A DNA stretch of 20,652 nucleotides, from the NCBI GenBank assembly GCA_018263005.1, contig JADFDH010000011.1, positions 1 to 20,652 on the forward strand, written 5' to 3'. This DNA comes from Methanobacterium sp. (lineage in GTDB: Archaea > Methanobacteriota > Methanobacteria > Methanobacteriales > Methanobacteriaceae). Shown piece by piece: positions 1 to 8,159 of this stretch. The notes under the pieces were generated by a model. The model was not told the DNA's origin. It saw nothing but the letters and a program-made list of their open reading frames with translations, and made no database searches. Position 1 is the stretch's first letter. Each line of letters starts with the position of its first letter. Position numbers and translations under genes: made by a program.

Positions 1-1382
<1,382 letters not shown>

Positions 1383-1395
<13 letters not shown>

Positions 1396-1778
1396 AATAC
1401 CAGTCAAAGCTATCTAAACTTCCCAGGAAGCAGGTAGGAGCTCCCAAAAAGCCCAAATTATTACTGAAAAACTGGGAGGAAACCAGGCCAGAATTGAAGA
1501 AGTTTATTTTATTGCATTTGTTAAGGGTTGTAGATGACTATCGAAGCCCCCACACCAAACTCACACTTGAAAAATTAATCATGGATTTGAGCACTAATAT
1601 GGGTGGAATAGTTAAATTGCAAGTGAAAATTTATGTTGAAAATCTCATCTACTATGGATACGTTGCAGAATCTTACGTAGATGGAATGGTAACAGTCACC
1701 GATAAAGCATATGATGACCTTTTCAAAATTGATAAAATTTTATCAAATAAGAAAAAACAGCATAAGGGGGCTTTATGA
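1383..1778 (+). CDS. Small basic protein of the replication operon, possible winged-helix
   Basis: A 131-aa protein whose ATG overlaps the end of the helicase gene and has a GGAGG ribosome-binding site at 1371-1375. The first 30 residues are Lys/Arg-rich and unstructured-looking. Residues about 37-110 alternate helices with a final Tyr-rich strand segment (YYGYVAESYVDGMVTVTDKA), like a winged-helix DNA-binding domain; no catalytic motif is visible. The last residues are strongly basic. Its stop overlaps the primase start (ATGA), so the two should be translationally coupled. A role as a helicase loader, primase cofactor or origin-binding protein is inferred from position only; I do not recognise the family. 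Confidence 0.75.
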
Positions 1779-2929
1779 TGAAGGGGCTCCAATCTTTCTA
1801 CCGTTCCTTCTACGGACAAAGATTCTACAGACATTTCCGGCGCCCAGATGAATTTATCAATGAAAATTTCAGGATCCAATTTAGAGTAGAAACACCTAAA
1901 CAGCTCTACCTACATGTGCACCGAAATAGTGGCATCCACCCTTGTCTTGTCCATACCTATAATTATGGGAGCAGGGGTAATTTAAACAAGTGTAACTCAG
2001 ATAAGATGGTATTTGATAGGGTCTTCTTTGATTTTGATGTAAGCAATAATCGTATTAAAAAAGTTAAGAATCAACTAGTTGAACTACGAAGCCAAGGCCC
2101 AGGTTATAAAAAAGATGAACAGGTGCAGCTGAAGGACCAGATGCAAAAGTTGGTCCAGGAAGATGAAATTGCTAAACCAGCAATTGACGAAGCAAAAGAC
2201 TTCGCCCGTAATTTCAAAGATGTATTTGGGAAATATCCTGCCTTATTCTTCAGCGGCTGCAAAGGATGTCATGCATATGCATTTTTTAACCAGTCTAAAT
2301 TCATTAATCTTAACAGAGCAATTTCATGGTTTGCAGGACATGTTAAAAAATCTTTCAATTACCAAACCATGGACCTTGCAGTTACTAAGGATGCACAAGC
2401 CAGGCTCTCCAGGGTTCCGTACAGTAAACATCAATTAACTGGACTAGCAGTTGTTCCATTTACTGTCCAGGATAAATATGAAGCGATAATAGAGAAGGCA
2501 TTGGCGCCTGAAGTAGAACGTTTCTACCGGGAAGACTTTATCACAGATTTTCACTTACACTTGCAGGAAATAGATAAAATAGAGGCGCACAATGCCCAAA
2601 TAAAGGAAAATATTAGAAGAAACAATAAAAAACAGTATGGATCAAATAAAATTAAATTCGTTGATGACCATAGGGTCTTCTTCAAATTTATCCTAGGAGA
2701 CCCAGTTAAAGAATATCCAGAAAAGGAATATGTAATGTATCACTGCCCTTTCCCGGATCATGATGATGAGAAACCATCATTTAGAGTTCATAGATGTGGC
2801 TATTATTGCTATGGTTGTTTGAAGAAGGGGAATTACTGGCAGTTTTTGAAGGATTATTATGGATGGAGTAATGAAAAGGTGAAAAAACACCTTAAAACCA
2901 TATTACCCAATGAATTAAAATTCAAATGA
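1775..2929 (+). CDS. Archaeo-eukaryotic (PriS-like) primase with C-terminal CHC2-like zinc finger
   Basis: A 384-aa protein expected to make primers for plasmid replication. Visible AEP signatures are the metal-binding FFDFD (84-88), the SGCKGCHAY motif (160-168, matching the S-x-H nucleotide-binding motif) and a third conserved acidic position near MDLAV (199-203), followed by ARLSRVPYSKH. A helical linker (about 245-290) leads to a C-terminal zinc module with C324, H329, C345 and C348 and the flanking PSFRV and YYCYGC patterns. That module resembles the CHC2 zinc finger normally found at the N-terminus of DnaG-type primases. The start overlaps the upstream stop (ATGA), with a purine-rich AAGGGGG before it; a second Met follows directly. 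All key residues look present, so it is probably active. The domain combination is the odd feature. Confidence 0.88.
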   Translation: MMKGLQSFYRSFYGQRFYRHFRRPDEFINENFRIQFRVETPKQLYLHVHRNSGIHPCLVHTYNYGSRGNLNKCNSDKMVFDRVFFDFDVSNNRIKKVKNQLVELRSQGPGYKKDEQVQLKDQMQKLVQEDEIAKPAIDEAKDFARNFKDVFGKYPALFFSGCKGCHAYAFFNQSKFINLNRAISWFAGHVKKSFNYQTMDLAVTKDAQARLSRVPYSKHQLTGLAVVPFTVQDKYEAIIEKALAPEVERFYREDFITDFHLHLQEIDKIEAHNAQIKENIRRNNKKQYGSNKIKFVDDHRVFFKFILGDPVKEYPEKEYVMYHCPFPDHDDEKPSFRVHRCGYYCYGCLKKGNYWQFLKDYYGWSNEKVKKHLKTILPNELKFK

Positions 2930-2981
2930 TATAATATCTGAATCATGGATATGATTCGAGATTCAAAGGTGAATAAACGGG

Positions 2982-3050
2982 AAAAAGTAGTTGATTAAGT
3001 AAAATTTCTATATCTAAAAAGTAGTTGATTAAGTAAAATTTCTATATCTA
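2982..3050. repeat. Two-copy 34-bp tandem repeat after the primase gene
   Basis: The unit begins AAAAAGTAGTTGATTAAG and ends TTTCTATATCTA; it is present at 2982-3016 and again, identical, at 3016-3050 (period 34). It lies in the 130-bp AT-rich gap between the convergent primase and PIN genes. It could be an iteron pair, a termination region or a simple recent duplication. Two copies are too few to decide. Confidence 0.9.
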
Positions 3051-3058
3051 ATATTCCT

Positions 3059-3904
3059 TTAATTGATTTGCGTTTCATGAATGTGTTTTATTTGCTCTGC
3101 ATTTTTAGGATGAATGTAAATAGTAGGACGTTTTTTCAATATGGCTTTATCTTTTAAATTCCTATCACCAGTAAGGAGAATAGAATTTGTAAGATTAGCT
3201 ACTTCTAAAATTTTATCATCTTCTTTTTGGTCAAATTCTTCTTTAGTGGGGTACTTAACTCCATCAGTACAATTGAAAATAATTATCTTAGCATCTTTTT
3301 CTAAATCAGTTAATCTTGTTATTTCATTAGATGCTCCAGTTCTTAGCTTTGGTCCAAGTAAATCAATTTCATGGATAGTAAAATCAGATAATACTATTTC
3401 AAAACCTTTAAAATATCCCAAATCTATTAATCTGGATAAGCTACCATTTATTAGTATATTAATATCTGGTAAAATTCTGCTTGTAACCATAAACATCGGG
3501 GGCAACATATCATTATCATGCCCACACTCCATTTTAAAGCTTATATCAAGCCCTTGTATCTCACTTTCGATAAGTAATGATGGGGTTGTACATTCCATAC
3601 AAAATAAAGTATTATGTGGTGTTTTAAACAATTTAGCTATTTTTTCGTCATTTTTCGAATCTGCGTTTAGTCCATCAATACTAAGTATTTCTCGTAATAA
3701 ATCAAGATTTCTGCCGTATTCTTTACCTTGTATTAGAATTTTATGTTTAAATCTTGTTATTACAATATCATGGTCTTTATAAATCCATATTTGATATTCA
3801 GAAGTAGTTTCGTGTTCTTCTAAACCATATCTACTCAAAATAGGTGTAATATCGTCATCATCGAATGTAGAATCAGTCCCAAACGTTATATTGATGCCTG
3901 TCAT
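3059..3904 (-). CDS. PIN-domain nuclease with zinc ribbon and possible TBP-like N-terminal domain
   Basis: A 281-aa protein with three regions. Residues about 15-75 alternate strand and helix around an ITRFKHKILIQG core, resembling the TBP-like N-domain of RNase HIII proteins such as the one encoded next door (IVYKSGKIVYND); this is my reading of a weak similarity. Residues 97-130 hold C102, C105, C127 and H129, a probable zinc ribbon. Residues 143-265 form a PIN domain with the expected acidic residues D147 (LPDINIL), E179 (HEID), D229/D230 and D247 (TGDRNL), close in style to YacL-type PIN proteins. PIN domains are metal-dependent ribonucleases (family knowledge). The gene is divergent from the RNase HIII gene, with starts 35 bp apart. 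A toxin or defence-effector role is inferred from the architecture and pairing, not shown. Confidence 0.82.
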   Translation of the reverse strand: MTGINITFGTDSTFDDDDITPILSRYGLEEHETTSEYQIWIYKDHDIVITRFKHKILIQGKEYGRNLDLLREILSIDGLNADSKNDEKIAKLFKTPHNTLFCMECTTPSLLIESEIQGLDISFKMECGHDNDMLPPMFMVTSRILPDINILINGSLSRLIDLGYFKGFEIVLSDFTIHEIDLLGPKLRTGASNEITRLTDLEKDAKIIIFNCTDGVKYPTKEEFDQKEDDKILEVANLTNSILLTGDRNLKDKAILKKRPTIYIHPKNAEQIKHIHETQIN

Positions 3905-3939
3905 AAAAGAATATATGTTTGATTACTCAATATAAATTT
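3905..3939. promoter_or_regulatory. Compact bidirectional promoter between PIN and RNase HIII genes
   Basis: Only 35 bp separate the two start codons. On the plus strand AATATATG (3910-3917) sits about 26 bp before the ATG at 3940, where a TATA box for a leaderless mRNA would be. On the minus strand TTTATATTG ends about 30 bp before the ATG at 3904. The promoters therefore overlap face to face, and transcription of one gene probably interferes with the other (inference). Confidence 0.55.
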
Positions 3940-4773
3940 ATGGCTTCCATAAAAATTGACATTAATGAGCTAAAAAAGTTAAATGAAGTAATTCTCGAAA
4001 ATAATCTACATAAAGTTCCTGTAAAAAGTGAACATGAAATGTTAAGGATTAAAGACAAAAATATTAGTTTAATTGTCTATAAATCTGGTAAAATAGTATA
4101 TAATGATAATGAAGATTCTAAAGGAATTATTGATTCCATACTTAAAAAAGATACTAAATATGATTATTTATTAGGTTCGGATGAAACAGGGAAGGGTGAA
4201 TGGTTTGGTCCTTTAGTCGTAGTTGCAACTGCTTTAAAACCTGATGAAGTAGTAGAATTAAGGAAAATGGGTGTACAAGATAGTAAACTTTTTAAAAAAA
4301 ATAATGTTATAAAATTAGCAAAAGAAATAATAAAACTTGATTTTACCCGTTATTCACGACCTTTAGTTCCTGAAACTTATAATAGACTTTACAATGATTT
4401 ATCAGGAGAAGGGAAAAATCTTAATGATTTGATGGCGTGGGCTCATTCATTGGTTGTTAAAGAAATTCTTAGAAAAATCGAATTCAATAAAGCAAAATTA
4501 GTTATTGATAAATTCGATTTTCAAAAAACTGAATATAGATTACAAAATGTAGATAAGAGTAATTTAGAAATAATTCAAAAAACAGGAGGAGAATCAGAAA
4601 TACCAGTAGCTACAGCAAGTATAATTGCAAAATATTTATTTGAATTAGAAGTTGACAAAATGAATGAAGAATACGATATAGATCTACGTAAATCCAAACC
4701 TGAAGACATTGATCCTAAATTATTACCTTTAGTAGCCAAACTACACTTTAAAAATGTCAATAAGCTATTATAA
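3940..4773 (+). CDS. rnhC: Ribonuclease HIII
   Basis: A 277-aa enzyme expected to cut the RNA strand of RNA-DNA hybrids. The N-terminal 70 residues form the small TBP-like substrate-binding domain of RNase HIII (core ISLIVYKSGKIVYND). The catalytic domain starts at LLGSDETGKGEWFGPL (78-92), giving D81 and E82, followed by GVQDSK (D114), LVIDKF (D190) and the VATASIIAK segment (223-231), matching the acidic active site and signature helices of RNase HII/HIII. An in-frame TTG lies at 3919, but the ATG at 3940 is preferred because a TATA box sits about 26 bp before it and the conserved domain begins there. The length is close to the family's usual 300 aa. Why a plasmid carries it is unclear: primer removal, R-loop control near the downstream structured element, or partnership with the PIN protein. 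Confidence 0.9.
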   Translation: MASIKIDINELKKLNEVILENNLHKVPVKSEHEMLRIKDKNISLIVYKSGKIVYNDNEDSKGIIDSILKKDTKYDYLLGSDETGKGEWFGPLVVVATALKPDEVVELRKMGVQDSKLFKKNNVIKLAKEIIKLDFTRYSRPLVPETYNRLYNDLSGEGKNLNDLMAWAHSLVVKEILRKIEFNKAKLVIDKFDFQKTEYRLQNVDKSNLEIIQKTGGESEIPVATASIIAKYLFELEVDKMNEEYDIDLRKSKPEDIDPKLLPLVAKLHFKNVNKLL

Positions 4774-4874
4774 TTTTTATTAACCACTTAATTTTACTTT
4801 TAAAATTATTTTTAGCTTTCTTCTAAATCTATGCGTGATGGGGGGATAGGGAACCTCCTTGAATTGATGCTTTT

Positions 4875-5378
4875 GCGACCGGCCCTTCGGATTTGATTGA
4901 AGTTGGTCTCGCTGCTGCTGCTTATCGTTATGGTACTGCTGTTGTTGGTGTTGTTGCTGTAGCTGCTTTTAATTCTAATTATGATTTTAATGAAGAACCA
5001 GAGCTACCCGATCAACTCCTCCCGCCACCCACCACAAGACTGCCGCTAGGACGGCATATTGAGGACCCTATCGAGGAGTCCCGAGTGATTCAGTTCAACG
5101 AGGGACGGTCGGGCGGACCGCCTTACGGCGGAGGCCCGGGGTCCATACGTTGATAGAATCAGTGCGGGATGCCTACGAGCGCTATCCAATTCTTGGCATA
5201 TCTAGGGACCTTACATTGAAGCGCATTGACAGTAAATAAATCCCAAAATAATGGGACTTGCAACCTTTTCTGGCAGTTAATGGAGCCTTCGGTGGGGTTT
5301 TGGGCAGTCACCTGAATACTCTTTTTTAGCAGCAGCAGGGATCCTCAACTTACAATCAAATCTCTTCGGGCCGGTCGC
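4875..5378. ncRNA. Large GC-rich structured element, candidate noncoding RNA
   Basis: A GC-rich island in an AT-rich plasmid with no convincing reading frame. Its ends pair over a long distance: 4875-4885 with 5368-5378 (11 bp), 4891-4899 with 5353-5361 (9 bp), 4900-4905 with 5346-5351 (6 bp) and 4912-4922 with 5328-5338 (11 bp, GCU/AGC repeats). Inside are a hairpin at 5041-5056 (5 bp), one at 5063-5081 (4+3 bp, loop ATCG) and a three-helix hairpin at 5103-5144 (4+5+5 bp, loop 5123-5126). The strand is uncertain. On the minus strand the 5103-5144 loop reads GUAA closed by C-G, a GNRA tetraloop, and a TATA-like TTTATTTAAATC lies about 26 bp before the stem. On the plus strand a TATA-like CTTTTAAAATTAT (4798-4810) precedes it and a T7 run follows at 5425-5431. 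It does not match RNase P, SRP, group I or group II signatures that I know. It could instead be a replication or mobile-element structure. Confidence 0.6.
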
Positions 5379-5470
5379 GATGTCAAAAACATGGGGATGG
5401 TAAACTTTAGATTTAAATAAAAGGTTTTTTTAACATTTTATAAGCTAAATAAATCAAGGATAAACCGAAA

Positions 5471-5540
5471 ACTTTAAATAATAATTAATACTAATATTAA
5501 TTAGAGTAATAATAATTACTCTGGGCAATAGGTGATAAGA
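5471..5540 (+). promoter_or_regulatory. Promoter and palindromic operator of the zinc-protein operon
   Basis: ACTTTAAATAATAA (5471-5484) is a TATA-like box. Downstream, a perfect palindrome with 8-bp arms AGAGTAAT/ATTACTCT around AATA covers 5503-5522, next to a TACTAATATTAAT tract that resembles the palindromes before the replication operon. The GGTGAT ribosome-binding site is at 5531-5536. Repressor binding is inferred. Confidence 0.5.
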
Positions 5541-6026
5541 ATGGAAACCAAGATACAAACTCAGAAGTTTAACACGACTTTGACGAACAAAAAAGGATAC
5601 GAACCATATGGATCCTTAATCGGAAATAGCAACACTGGAAAACTACATTCACCAGGTTGCACGGCCATAGATATGATGAAAGAAGACCATAAAGTACCAA
5701 CTAATGGTGGCCACTTTACCCCTTGTAAATGGTGCCATGCAGCTGGACCAGAGCATCTTAACAACCCTACCCAAGATTATGGGGAAGACCATATGGGTAT
5801 TGAAATTTGTCGGGACCCAAAAATAAACCGACTATTTCAACAAGTAGGCTGTCTAACCTGTGGTTCCAAAGAGGGGATAGTTAAAATGTTTCCTGATGAA
5901 AACGGAGCCAGACTTCTAGGTAAAGAAGGCCGCTGGTGGATCTATCTGGAATGCTCGTGTGGATATCAAACCGCCTGGTGGAAAGCTAAAAGACAGCTGA
6001 AAATAAGGAGAAGGGAAAGGTTATGA
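5541..6026 (+). CDS. Double zinc-binding protein with Ada-type metal-binding domain
   Basis: A 161-aa protein. Residues 25-66 (GSLIGNSNTGKLHSPGC ... PCKWC) look like the small zinc domain of the Ada N-terminus and of some secreted nucleases, with H36, C40, C62 and C65 as probable ligands. A second zinc site follows: C104-x2-C107 and C138-x-C140. The C-terminus is very basic (KRQLKIRRRERL), fitting nucleic-acid binding. The ATG at 5541 is chosen over the in-frame GTG at 5532 because GTG lies inside the GGTGAT ribosome-binding site. It overlaps the next gene by 4 nt. No catalytic motif is visible; a DNA-binding or regulatory role is inferred. Confidence 0.8.
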   Translation: METKIQTQKFNTTLTNKKGYEPYGSLIGNSNTGKLHSPGCTAIDMMKEDHKVPTNGGHFTPCKWCHAAGPEHLNNPTQDYGEDHMGIEICRDPKINRLFQQVGCLTCGSKEGIVKMFPDENGARLLGKEGRWWIYLECSCGYQTAWWKAKRQLKIRRRERL

Positions 6027-6205
6027 TTCAGGGAAAAAAGAAAAGGTTCTGCGTAGACCTCCCAGGGAAGATGTATAATAAAGTCTGGAGAATGTCTGGG
6101 AACTTCAAAATAAACTTGGTGGCCCAGTGCCTCTTAGTGGAGTTCTTGACAGATCCTGAGCTGCAGGCCAGGGTGAAATCCAGGCTACATAATAAAAGGA
6201 GATAA
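6023..6205 (+). CDS. Small basic protein, possible ribbon-helix-helix DNA binder
   Basis: A 60-aa protein, ATGA-coupled to the zinc-protein gene. The pattern KKRFCVDLPGKMYNKVW (one strand, then a helix), followed by a second helix (INLVAQCLLVEFLTDPEL), is what a short ribbon-helix-helix protein looks like, and the tail is basic (RVKSRLHNKRR). It may bind the palindromes upstream of its own operon. The assignment rests on secondary-structure pattern only. Confidence 0.6.
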   Translation: MIQGKKKRFCVDLPGKMYNKVWRMSGNFKINLVAQCLLVEFLTDPELQARVKSRLHNKRR

Positions 6206-6261
6206 CTCCCTAATTATTTTTTAAAGAGAATTTTTGTAAATTTTTAAAATAAGGGGCAATA

Positions 6262-6302
6262 GGTGGTACGACGGAAACCATCGCACCACTTACTCTTTTT
6301 TT
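6262..6302 (+). terminator. Hairpin plus T-run terminator
   Basis: Arms 6263-6274 and 6278-6289 pair at 10 of 12 positions around an AAA loop, followed by seven T (6296-6302). It lies about 60 bp after the 60-aa gene, ending that operon. The 27 bases at 6254-6280 resemble the region around the operon's own first start codon (see findings). Confidence 0.65.
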
Positions 6303-6400
6303 ATTCATTTTCAAGTATAAGAATTATTTGATATTTATATTCCATAATCAGTACTTCGTAATGTAAGTATTTAATATTGTGCGGGACGTATTATTTAGTT

Positions 6401-7027
6401 ATGAGACAAAAAAACACCCCGCGTGCTATGTTATTGAATGATGAAGTATTAAATCTTTCGATGAAGGTAATTAAAGATATGTTGGGATTGGATTCGGCGC
6501 CGAATGCAGAGTACAGTGATGAAAATGGTTGTTTATCATCTTCTTAATGCTTGTGCTTCTCAAACCAGTGTTAATCAGGTTAGTGATATCTGTGTTGATA
6601 GTCCTTCGGAAGGAGCAATCAGGTACAGGCTTCGTAAACTTGATTTAGAGACTGTTCAACAGGCTTCAAATGATAAACTGAAGACAAATACAGTTAAAAC
6701 CGTGCCTAGGAAATCACAATCCTTTGCAAATCGATTTCGTTAACATACCCTATTACGGCAAAGAAGAAAAACCAGGGAGACACCATCAAAACCAAACCCC
6801 GGCAGGGAACAAGCCGATTCTACGCATACGCCTCCATTATACCTAATATTAAAGAATAAACGCTACACACTAGCCCTAAAATACATAAGACAAGGAGAAA
6901 CCTCAATGGACACCATAGACTTCCTCCTAGAAGAAGTAGAAAGTATTGGACTTAAAATTAAAGGATTTTATCTTGATCGGGAGTTTTTTCACAGTAGATG
7001 TTATAAATTACCTCCAGAAAAGGAATG
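6401..7027 (+). pseudogene. Decayed ISH3-like transposase, left copy (5' half)
   Basis: Starts MRQKNTPRAMLLNDEVLN, with a frameshift near 6520 (extra A compared with the right copy). It resumes with VNQVSDICVDSPSEGAIRYR, loses frame again after 6730, and later shows the segment with TKPRQGTSRFYAYAS and the second catalytic region YLDREFF, then one more frameshift into TVDVINYLQKRNV where it ends. These are ISH3-family DDE transposase landmarks (family knowledge). It is clearly inactive. Confidence 0.82.
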
Positions 7028-7033
7028 TTTTTT

Positions 7034-7642
7034 GCAGGTGTTTTATCACGTTTACAGTGTTAAACTCACGATCCATGTAAAGTCCTTTAATTTTAAAGCC
7101 AACGCTCTTTACTTCTCTAGTTAGAAAGTCTATAATGTCTTCTAGCTTTTCTCCTTTTCTTATGTATTTTCACGGCAAAAGTGAAGCGTTTATTCCCTAA
7201 TATTAGATATATGGAGGCATAAGCAAAGAATCTGCTTGTACCTTGTTTTGGTTTGGTTTTTATAGTGTCTCCTGTGTTCCTCATCCCCGTAATATGGTAT
7301 GTTAATAAATCAATTGCAAAGTATTGAGATTTCTTTGGCACGATTTTAATGAACTCGTCTTTCAGTTTGTCATTTAAAGCTAGTTGTAACTCATTTAAAT
7401 TAAGTTTACGGAGCCGGTGTCTGATGGTTCCTTCTGAAGGGACTGTCAACACAAATATCACTGACTTGGTTAACACTGGATTGAGACGTACAAGCATTAA
7501 GAATATGATAAATAATCATTTTATCACTATACTCCGCATTTGGAGCTGATTCTAGACTTAACATGTCTTTAATTATATCCATAGAAACATTTAGTACATT
7601 AATATTCAATAACTTACCACGCAGGGTGTTTTTGATACTCAT
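7034..7642 (-). pseudogene. Decayed ISH3-like transposase, right copy (5' half)
   Basis: Reads from 7642 as MSIKNTLRGKLLNINVLNVS through VNQVSDICVDSP. A frameshift near 7435 (extra C compared with the left copy) is followed by SEGTIRHRLRKLNLNELQ, the first catalytic Asp in FAIDLLTYH, and TKPKQGTSRFFAYASIYL. A second frameshift near 7160 precedes IIDFLTREVKSVGFKIKG and YMDREFN (second catalytic Asp). It ends at VIKHLQK. It is better preserved than the left copy but still broken. Confidence 0.82.
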
Positions 7643-7689
7643 AAACAAATAATACACCCTGCACAAAATATAATACTTAACCTTACGAA

Positions 7690-7953
7690 CTACTGTGTAT
7701 ATATTTTGAATAACTTTCTCAATTTTTTATCTCTTTTAAGCTCATCTATAACAAATTCAACAGTATCAAAGAATATAGGTGAAATATGATTTTAATTGAT
7801 AAAATCATCATTTTCTATGTTTTTAACACTTTTAGAAGCAATTATAGTCCTTGATTTTCTAGAACCAATAATTTTAAATATTTCATTTTTAAATATTTCA
7901 TCCAACAAAACGTAGTTCGGGTCTTCTTTACTGTAATTTAACCTATGCTTCAT
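7690..7953 (-). pseudogene. Small gene with one in-frame TAA stop, unknown function
   Basis: From the ATG at 7953 (GGAG ribosome-binding site 7 nt before it) the frame codes 53 aa (MKHRLNYSKEDPNYVLLDEI ...) to a TAA at 7792-7794. It then continues in the same frame for 33 sensible residues (HISPIFFDTVEFVIDELKRD ...) to a TAG at 7690. The second half has normal amphipathic composition, so this looks like an 87-aa protein broken by one nonsense change, or a 53-aa protein. A short internal duplication encodes EIFKNEIFK. No family recognised. Confidence 0.5.
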
Positions 7954-8159
7954 GTATATCTCCAAAAAAATATATGTAAGTAATAGTAATTAAATTTAAC
8001 GGTTTAGAAGCCTATATATAATTATTTATCAAAAAATAAAATATATTTTTACAAAAACACAAACAAAAACCCCTTCAAACACACAAAAACAGGACAAAAA
8101 CGACTCTTTCAAACCAAAAAATCTAAGGGGCTAAAGATTTTATTTGAGAAGGATTTCTC
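7954..8159. other. AT-rich intergenic region with an A/C-biased stretch
   Basis: Lies between the divergent small gene and the NERD gene. The segment 8035-8120 is rich in A and C, with repeated ACAAAAACAC-like runs. A weak hairpin, AATCT/AGATT, lies around 8120-8140. The AGAAGG ribosome-binding site for the next gene is at about 8147-8152. No gene seen. Confidence 0.5.

Larger units (their letters stand above)
6364..7680. mobile_element. Tail-to-tail inverted pair of truncated ISH3-like insertion sequences
   Basis: The left arm (6364-7027, plus) and right arm (7680-7034, minus) are diverged copies of the same sequence. Each begins with a TAAGTATT leader and a hairpin region around the start codon, continues through the transposase 5' half, and stops at almost the same codon (LQKRN versus HLQK). 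The two meet within a few bases near 7030. Neither copy has the 3' half, so the third catalytic acidic residue and the far inverted terminal repeat are missing. The element cannot move on its own. Confidence 0.8.

Noticed and set aside
3141..3782. 213-codon open frame opposite the PIN gene
   Set aside because: It is the complement of a clear PIN coding sequence; low-complexity Ser/Ile-rich product with no motif.
3919..3939. Earlier TTG start for RNase HIII
   Set aside because: It falls between the TATA box and the ATG at 3940, which fits a leaderless start better.
4893..5153. Open frame of 86 codons inside the structured element, with an Ala/Val-rich start
   Set aside because: It begins at TTG with no ribosome-binding site. 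Its Ala run comes from GCT repeats that form one side of the closing stem, and the rest is Pro/Gly-rich sequence across hairpins. RNA structure explains it better.
4875..5378. Reading the closing stem as terminal inverted repeats of a transposable element
   Set aside because: The arms are interrupted by unequal bulges and loops, as in an RNA helix, and no target-site duplication is seen at the edges. It remains a possible alternative.
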